In this document: positions 57,287 to 64,000 of the stretch, in pieces
How the letters are laid out: each line of letters opens with the position of its first letter
Position numbering within the stretch: the first letter of the stretch is position 1
NCBI GenBank assembly: GCA_030247855.1
Contig: JAPDRN010000006.1
Coordinates: forward strand, 310,001 to 374,000
Reading direction: 5' to 3'
DNA: 64,000 nucleotides
From: Knufia peltigerae
Lineage: Eukaryota; Ascomycota; Eurotiomycetes; Chaetothyriales; Trichomeriaceae
Translations under genes and position numbers: made by a program
The notes under the pieces: model-generated
Databases searched by the model: none
Seen by the model: only the letters and a program-made list of their open reading frames with translations
Told to the model about the DNA's origin: nothing

Positions 57287-58090
57287 AGGAGAGCATCGGG
57301 AGCGACAGCCATTTCTGGACCACGTAGTGTCCGCAAGTCTCCTGGGAGGTACGCGCCGGCGTGAGGAATGGAATGTTCGCTGGTGTTGTAAGGGACGATT
57401 GAGGGAATGATTGGTGTCCAGTCAAGGCAAATTGTTGCGGGGAGAAGAGACACCACAAAGCGATTGCCGAAACGCGTTTCACAAGCGATGGATCCGGACG
57501 CGACAATCTGCACATGCCAGTCGAGCCACCAGCCTCATCAATCTCACAGTCTGCGTGTTTCACGGTTCTTGCTTCACCGTGTGTCCGACTGGCTATACGT
57601 GTTTCCTGATTATATGATGCAATCTACTGCTATGAGTTCTAGCCTGCTCGACTTTGATGGCCTTGATGAACTCAGCCCGGAAGACATCCAGCCCTGAATA
57701 TCAACAAGATGAGACCACATTCCTGAGCGTGTCTGTCACTAGGGTGCGGCAGAAATGTTCATTTCAGTAGTGCCTCCTCGCCGTGGTGACAATAGATTCC
57801 TGGTATTGAAGAATTCACTGTCGTTTACTATTCACGCTGCGTTTCTATTCATCTCTCAAAACCACGCTCATTCATTCCTTGCTTCTCGTTCTGTTTGCTC
57901 TCTCATAGACCTTGGTCGCATCTGTTTTCCTCTTCTCCCCTAACCTCTTAATACCTCATCATCTTCTCTTCGACGACTTCAAGACATTCTTTCGCGCATT
58001 CAGTGATTGCAACATCTTGACCTCAAGTCCGCAGGCGGCATAACATTCATTTCGTCAAGAGTTGTCCGAGACCGACAACAGACCCGAACA
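57287..58090. promoter_or_regulatory. Divergent upstream region
   Basis: 800 bp between the telomere-protein-like gene (minus) and the glucanase gene (plus). Pyrimidine-rich tracts precede the glucanase start, as is common in fungal promoters. No gene seen. Confidence 0.5.
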
Positions 58091-59259
58091 ATGCGGTGCA
58101 TTCTTTTTCCCTTGCTGCTGGTCAGCATCTTTCTCGAACCCACCGTGGCAACATATCAGTTGGTGCACGACTACTCGGGTGATGCCTTCTGGACAGGCTT
58201 TGACTTCTTCACCGACCGTGATCCAACAGATGGACTTGTACAGTTCCAGTCGCTCGAAGCAGCAAATGCAACAGGTCTGGCAGGATTCTTAGAGACTGGA
58301 AACTCATCAATGGCAGTGTTCATGGGAGTTGACACGGAGCAGGTGGCACCCGAGGGCCGTGCAGCCGTTCGTGTGTCATCAAACGAAACGTTCCAGCATG
58401 CCTTGGTCATCGCGGACATCTCTCACATGCCTGGCGGTGTCTGTGGGGTGTGGCCTGCATTCTGGATGCTCGGGTCAGATTGGCCTAACAATGGCGAGAT
58501 CGATATCGTCGAAGGAGTCAACGACCAGACTGCCAACAGCATGACGTTGCACACAAATGCAGGTCCTATCATTACTGATGGATCACACTTCTCAGGCGAA
58601 TTGGTCACGGCTGACTGCGACATCAACGCACCCGACCAGCCAAAGAACTCAGGTTGTTCCATCGGCGACACTTCCAATCTGACATTCGGAGCCGACTTTA
58701 ATGCGGCTGGGGGTGGCGTCTTCGCGACAGAATGGACGTCTCAATTCATCAAGATCTGGTTCTTCCCTCGCGGCAGCTTTCCTGACGACATCGTCAGCAG
58801 TAGCCCGAACCCCGGCCAGAACTGGGGTACCCCGAACTCAGTTTTCCAGGGATCGTTCAGCATCGACGATCACTTCAAAGATTTGCAGATCGTCTTCGAC
58901 ACCACATTCTGCGGACAGGTAAGTACTCGTACCAATTGCTGAAGAGCGTTCGGGATTTCCTTCTTCATATGGCTGACTTCTATATTCAGTGGGCAGGCCA
59001 AGTGTGGAATACTACCTCTTGTGCAACGCTAGCCCCAACTTGCGAGGAATACGTGGCCAACAAGCCGAAGGATTTTGTCAACGCCTACTGGGCAATCAAT
59101 ACACTCCAGGTATTCCAGGACGATGATCAAGGAGCACTCAATACCACCTCCAGCACAGGAACAATCAATGCTAGAAACACCGTCAACAAGCCCAATCGTT
59201 CTCACGTGGCTCGATCGACCGGAAGAACAGGTAGCCGGGTGTTGCCGATATACTTGTGA
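58091..59259 (+). CDS. Secreted GH16 endo-beta-glucanase
   Basis: Glycoside hydrolase family 16 enzyme, about 365 residues, two exons with intron 58919-58989. Residues 1-20 are a signal peptide (MRCILFPLLLVSIFLEPTVA). The beta-jellyroll catalytic domain shows PAFWMLGSDWPNNGEIDIVEG with both catalytic glutamates in EIDIVE near residue 142, and CGVWPAF before it. Fungal relatives act on beta-1,3(4)-glucans in cell walls or plant material. Several N-glycosylation sites are visible (NAT, NSS, NET, NLT). The cysteines around the splice junction (FCGQ|WAGQVW) support the intron. The C-terminus is short and polar without a clear GPI signal, so it is probably released; the last codons could belong to a different exon structure. 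Confidence 0.91.
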
Positions 59260-60562
59260 CGGAAGGGTCTATCAGCTTCGCTGTTATTAAAGAGCATGGC
59301 ATTTACGGTTGGCGAAGTATTTTGGCGATGTTTCCCATGGCCATTACGTCTTTGGCACTCAAGGGTTGACAGGAACATGAGTACTCGTACCTGGGTGAAT
59401 TAGGTGAAGCTTGTTTATCTTGGACAGAATAGCACGGCATGGAAGCCGAGCCGATCGACATGATCGCTGCTGTACGTGAGAAGTAGTGATTCCAGATGCT
59501 GCATAAAAACGGAGTACTCGAATTCTCCAGTTGATCATCTTTCCCCTCCTTTTTGTTACGAGTGATCAATCCCATTCTTATGCTATGCTGTATGTAGATA
59601 CTTCGCGGGGATGTGTCTTGGGGGAAGCTGGGTGATTGATTACTGAGAGCAATGAAGAGCGACTCAGCGTCGACTTTCCGACGAAGAGAGAGGTGGGAAT
59701 CGAGAAATAGGCACAGTAATCGTAATGCTGAGTACCGACCTGCAACTCCAGACGTGGTGATCGCATTCCGATTCAAGTAGCTCGACTCGCGATCACTGAT
59801 CGCATCTGCAAATCACGAGTCACTCCGGGCGCCTGAAAAATTTCGCTCACAAGAACTATCGACGTCATCATAAGGCTGTGCCAAGCTTTGGTGGCTGCCT
59901 CGGCAAAGAATCGGCGCCACTGAGCAAAACAAGCATTTGAGTCGCATACAATTTCCAAAAGGCATCATGAGATCTTTCATCAGGTATGAATGAGGCTGCT
60001 GTATCCAAAGTACTTGACAGGCAGCAGAAACCTTTGTCTGTTGAAGGTTCTCGCCATATCCTCAGGCGTGATGCAGCTGACCATCGTTGGCTGGAAGGCT
60101 CACGAAGGTACAGCACGAGCACCCACTCGGCCCCTCCCCATCAATAGCGGCTGACCAGTACAAAGCTGTCATTGCTCATATTCCTGCTCCATAGCGATAG
60201 TGGAATCGAGGTTCAACAATGGCAACCTTCGTCATAGCGCAGGCTAGTGACTTCAGTGTTGACTTTGTACAGGATTCGGCCTTGTCGGGTCGTCTGGCCA
60301 CACTCCACTGTTGATATCATCGCACATTTTATACTGACATTTGGTGTGGGTGATGAAACGCTACCACTACACGCATCTGGGGCCTTGCAACGGTGATAAT
60401 TGCACAGGGTCCTCAGCACAAGGTGTCCGCCTCCAGCCCGCCTTTCTCTATATACTCTGCTGCACCCCGTCATCTCCCACATTTTGTTTGTTTTGCGGAT
60501 TATCTTATTCCTGACCTTTTCTGGACCACCTCTACAGATTCTTCTGTTGGTCGTCTATCATC
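59260..60562. promoter_or_regulatory. Intergenic region with transporter promoter
   Basis: 1.3 kb between the glucanase stop and transporter start, both plus strand. A TATATA box lies at 60449-60454, 109 bp before the transporter ATG. A 157-residue minus-strand frame at 59303-59776 has no recognisable feature and is not called. Confidence 0.55.
60449..60454 (+). promoter_or_regulatory. TATA box of the MFS transporter gene
   Basis: TATATA in a CT-rich context 109 bp upstream of the start codon, a usual distance for fungal promoters. Confidence 0.5.
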
Positions 60563-62510
60563 ATGGCTTCAGATCATCAGGATCACCAGCCTACCCTCCA
60601 TACCCCAAATTTTGATCAGGAGAATGGATCGACCGGAGGAGCGAAAGGAGAAAACGGTGAATGGGAGAAGGCCTCCACGATCGGAGGCGATGGCGATGTA
60701 CCTGCCAACAAGCCTGAAGAAAATGGGCCGGAAGCAACACATGTCGGGACTACCCTCTCGGAAAAGGAGCAACAAGATCTTGGGCCTGAACCCGAGAATT
60801 TCGATAAGATCGAAATAACCGAAGATGACTGCATGGACGAGCTCGGCTACTCGTGGCCCGAGTGGAAGAAATGGACTGTGTTGACTGTCATCTTCCTTGT
60901 CCAGCTTTCCATGAATTTCAACACCTCGCTATATTCGAACGGTCTGAAGGGTATCTCGGAGGAGTACGGTGTTAGCGCCCAGGCCGCCCGCTGCGGTGCT
61001 ATGATTTTCTTGGTCCTCTACGCTTTTGGATGTGAACTTTGGGCCCCATGGAGTGAGGAATTCGGTCGCTGGCCCATCCTTCAGCTTTCCCTTACTCTCG
61101 TCAACATCTGGCAACTTCCTGTCGCTCTTGCACCTAATTTCGCGTCTCTGATGGTCGGAAGAGCTCTTGGTGGCCTCAGCTCCGCTGGCGGCTCAGTCAC
61201 CCTAGGAATGATTGGTGAGTTGAATACACTTGTGTCCTAGGGTTTCTACTAACAACCTATAGCTGATCTCTGGGATGCGGATAACCAGCAATATGCTGTG
61301 GCTTATGTGGTCTTCTCATCTGTCTTCGGATCAGTGCTGGGTCCTATCATTGGTGGATTTGTTGAACAGTACCTTGCATGGAGATGGGCTATTTGGATCC
61401 AGTTGATCTTTGGCGGCTTCGTACAAGCTGCACATTTTTTCTTGGTTCCAGAGACCCGATCGACGGTTCTCATGGACCGAATTGCAAAGAAGAGACGCAA
61501 GGCTACTGGTGAAAACATCTGGGGACCTAACGAGTTGGAACCTTTCAGAGATCGTTTCTCTGTTCGAGAAGTTCTCATTACCTGGATGCGCCCCTTCAAG
61601 ATGTTCTTGACTGAGCCCATCGTCCTCACGCTCTCGCTCCTCAGTGGTTTCTCGGACGCTCTGATCTTCATGTTCATTCAATCATTCTCCTTGGTATATG
61701 GACAATGGAACTTTTCAGCTTGGGCCACTGGTCTTGCTTTCTTGCCACTCGGCATTGGGTATCTCTTGGCTTGGATCTCATTCATCCCTGCGATTAAGAG
61801 GAATATCAAGGAGCGAGAGCGAAACCCTGGCGACGAAAAGGCACAGTACGAGTCTCGACTGTGGTGGCTTCTATATACAGCTCCCACCCTTCCAATCGGT
61901 CTTTTCGGCTTTGCTTGGACTATCCAGGGTCCTCCCATCCACTGGATCGGCTCCATGATTTTCTCAGCCATCGTTGGTATCGCCAACTACTCAATCTATA
62001 TGGCAACAATCGACTATATGATTTGCGCATATGGCCCTTATTCGGCTTCGGCTACTGGTGGCAACGGCTGGTCCAGAGATTTCCTTGCTGGTGTTCTCAC
62101 CATTCCGGCAACACCTTTCTTCGAGAGTGAGTCCCACTATACAATTTTGTCTGTCCCTTGCCTTACTAACTGATTATATAGATATTGGTGGTCGTTATCA
62201 CCTCGACTACGCCGTCACTATTCTTGCCTGTATTGCTACTCTCCTTGTTGTTGCGGTCTACGCCATCTACTGGTGGGGACCAGTATTGCGAAAGAGATCG
62301 CCCTTCGCTCAGTCGCTTGCCGAAGCTCGCGCAGATAACGACGGTCGCCGCCTCTCTTATTTGCCGTCCCAGTCCGGGACTTCGGGTTCAAGGCGCGCCT
62401 CACGTGCCAGCATCGACGCCTCCCGAGCACTCAACTCCCGCAGGCAAAGCCAGGCAAGTTTCGCTAGACAAAGCATGCCTCCAAGAATGGGATCAGGTAT
62501 GGTCAGATAA
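60563..62510 (+). CDS. MFS transporter, DHA1 drug/polyamine type
   Basis: Plasma-membrane proton antiporter-like protein of about 614 residues, three exons (introns 61215-61262 and 62127-62181). The N-terminal ~110 residues are acidic and cytosolic. Twelve hydrophobic segments follow. Visible MFS features are EEFGRWPILQLSL after helix 2, the helix-4 stretch LMVGRALGGLSSAGGSV, and FGSVLGPIIGGF in helix 5 as in DHA1 antiporters. A long loop rich in charged residues lies between helices 6 and 7. The C-terminal tail is Arg/Ser-rich with many possible basic-directed phosphorylation sites (RRAS, RQSQAS, RQSM), unusual in extent. Its neighbour on the right is a zinc-cluster regulator; whether they form an efflux/regulator pair is not known. 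Substrate unknown. Confidence 0.9.
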
Positions 62511-63183
62511 ATGTGCTTCGCAACATCGGTTTGCAGACATTTAGCTAGGCTGCAGAATTTCTCACGTGGGCGTTACAGTCAGTAAAGAGTCTTGTGCGTC
62601 ACATTATTGGGGTTTGTACTCGTATACGTTGTCTTGGTACAATCTTTCAGCAAACGCATTGTTTTCTTGGAGTCTCAATCATGACTGTATGACATGAATG
62701 ACGCTTGGTTGCAAAGAATTGGAATTTTATACAAGTGTGGGCGTGTATAACGCGTGTACCATAACAAGAAATAATGATACCTGAAGAACGAGTCCAGTAC
62801 ATGAAGTAACGATTACCTATCATCTTGTGCTCTGCTGGTTATCAACAGCTGCAAACCGAGCCGTATCATTACGAGGCGGACGGGTGGGTTCGGCCAGTCG
62901 GAGGAAGCCAGAAATAAAAATGCAGCAATCAGCGATGGAAGAAGCCGAGAATTTCTAGACTTCTATCCACTTCAACATCTGCCCCTCTACACTCCATGCT
63001 GTCATGCGATAGACCTAGTTCAGAGGCCCGTGGATAGCCGAAGCGTTTCTTATCTCTCCTGAACTCGACAACAATGAAGCCAACTTGCAAACATGAGATA
63101 ACATGAGTGAAAGCTGGCATGGATTCAGGCCTATAGATGTCTCGGCTCGTCTTGTCTGCCTAATCGCCTTCAAGACATCATAA
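62511..63183. other. Intergenic region, no gene seen
   Basis: 670 bp between transporter stop and second regulator start. Nothing beyond presumed terminator and promoter sequence. Confidence 0.6.
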
Positions 63184-64000
63184 ATGGGAGCGAATCACAA
63201 AATTCTCAGCTGTCGTCCTTGCAGAGAACGCAAGGTATGCTCGATGAAAGACGTCCATCATTGATATCAGACTTATTGGCTTCTTTCAGGTGCGATGCAA
63301 TCGGACCATTCCCTGCCAAAGCTGCATCAGACATAAATGTGAAGCCAGCTGTCAACCTTACCAGGCCAAAAAGATCCAGCAAGTCAAGGTGCCTATCTCA
63401 AGGAACCATGGGCCGACTCGACGAACATATAGTGCTGCACCTGAGACCCAGTCGCCGGTCCGTACCCAGACCTTGACACCTGGCAGTAGCATCAGCAACG
63501 AGCGTGATGGTCAAGTTGAACGCAATTCAAGACCACCACAAAGCAACGTCAACTATCAGGTCCTGGAAACCAGCACCATAATCCCGCCTGCCGGATTAGC
63601 AGAACTCACTGTCGAAGCGCTTCACACCCACAAAAATCTTCAGTCCCTTCAGAGAGGCCACCAGTTGGCCAGTTTGCCTCCATTATTCGCTGGTGCTGGT
63701 ATCAGCTTATCTCCCTCCGAGAAGATTGCCTGGCAGATTCACCTTGCGGGCTTCTTGCCTTCGCGGTCGCACTGTGATCTTTTTGTGGCCTACTTTTTCG
63801 AAGACATCAACTGGATCTACCAGGCAATCCATGCTCCGTCGTTCCGTCAAAAGTATGAGGCCCTCTGGGTGGAACCTGTGAAGGACATCGATCTGGTCTG
63901 GCTCGCCCTTTTGTATGTTATTATATCGCTTACTGCACTGTACATCGATCCTAGGGCATGTGAGAGTGTCGGTTACGATGCTTCAGAAATACGGGACGAT
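63184..64000 (+). CDS. Zn(II)2Cys6 transcription factor, 5' part, cut by window end
   Basis: N-terminal 254 residues of a zinc-cluster regulator that runs past the window edge. Exon 1 (51 nt) encodes MGANHKILSCRPCRERK; the intron 63235-63289 joins it to VRCNRTIPCQSCIRHKCEASC, completing CX2CX6CX5CX2CX8C. The intron position inside the zinc cluster, just before the third cysteine, equals that of the regulator at the other end of the window. Downstream the start of the fungal-specific TF domain is seen: FVAYFFEDINWIYQAIHAPSF and DIDLVWLALLYVIISLTALY. The frame is open to base 64000. It may regulate the MFS gene on its left; this is inference. Confidence 0.87.

Noticed and set aside
59303..59776. 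157-residue minus-strand frame
   Set aside because: No domain, signal or composition feature; lies in a promoter-like intergenic region.
1..64000. CRISPR arrays, insertion sequences, bacterial operons
   Set aside because: The DNA is fungal nuclear; no direct-repeat arrays, transposase genes or long terminal/inverted repeats were seen.

Overview
The window is nuclear DNA of a filamentous ascomycete (Pezizomycotina). The evidence is short spliceosomal introns (mostly 42-115 nt, with CTAAC/CTAAT-like branch sites), Zn(II)2Cys6 regulators, a CYP52-like P450, a fungal STAND-type N-terminal domain, and fungal forms of UFD1, TAD3, Ulp2, eIF4E, Ubp15, SPC3 and SdhC. I could not fix the order; a black yeast (Chaetothyriales) would fit the mycosporine genes but is only a guess. 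All gene models were spliced by eye and each was checked for reading-phase consistency across its introns.

Left part (0-25 kb): a Zn2Cys6 regulator diverges from a CYP52-like P450. Then come a fructosamine-kinase-like protein, UFD1, a LIN1/CD2BP2 GYF protein, the TAD3 subunit of tRNA adenosine deaminase, a Ulp2-type SUMO protease, an eIF4E-like cap-binding protein, a mitochondrial pyruvate-dehydrogenase-type kinase and a Ubp15/USP7-type deubiquitinase. These are mostly housekeeping genes.

Centre (25.3-40.0 kb): a secondary-metabolite block. It holds an NRPS-like adenylation-thiolation-reductase enzyme, a sedoheptulose-7-phosphate cyclase of the desmethyl-4-deoxygadusol synthase type (MysA-like), a COMT-type O-methyltransferase (MysB role), a small VOC-fold protein, an ATP-grasp ligase (MysC role) and an HSL-type alpha/beta hydrolase. 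Cyclase, methyltransferase and ATP-grasp together are the set known to make 4-deoxygadusol and mycosporine-glycine-type sunscreens. Here they lie beside a carrier-protein enzyme with a reductive release domain, which could account for the amino-alcohol mycosporines (glutaminol, glutamicol, serinol types) typical of fungi. A tRNA-Ile(AAU) with a 24-nt intron sits inside the block.

Right part (40-64 kb): a p24 cargo receptor, a STAND-N/ankyrin-like protein, the signal peptidase subunit SPC3, a GNAT acetyltransferase, a basic protein with an F-box-neighbour-type domain, succinate dehydrogenase subunit C, a 1436-residue protein with a Telo_bind-like OB fold (Cdc13/POT1-like candidate), a secreted GH16 glucanase, an MFS transporter, and a second Zn2Cys6 regulator cut by the window edge.
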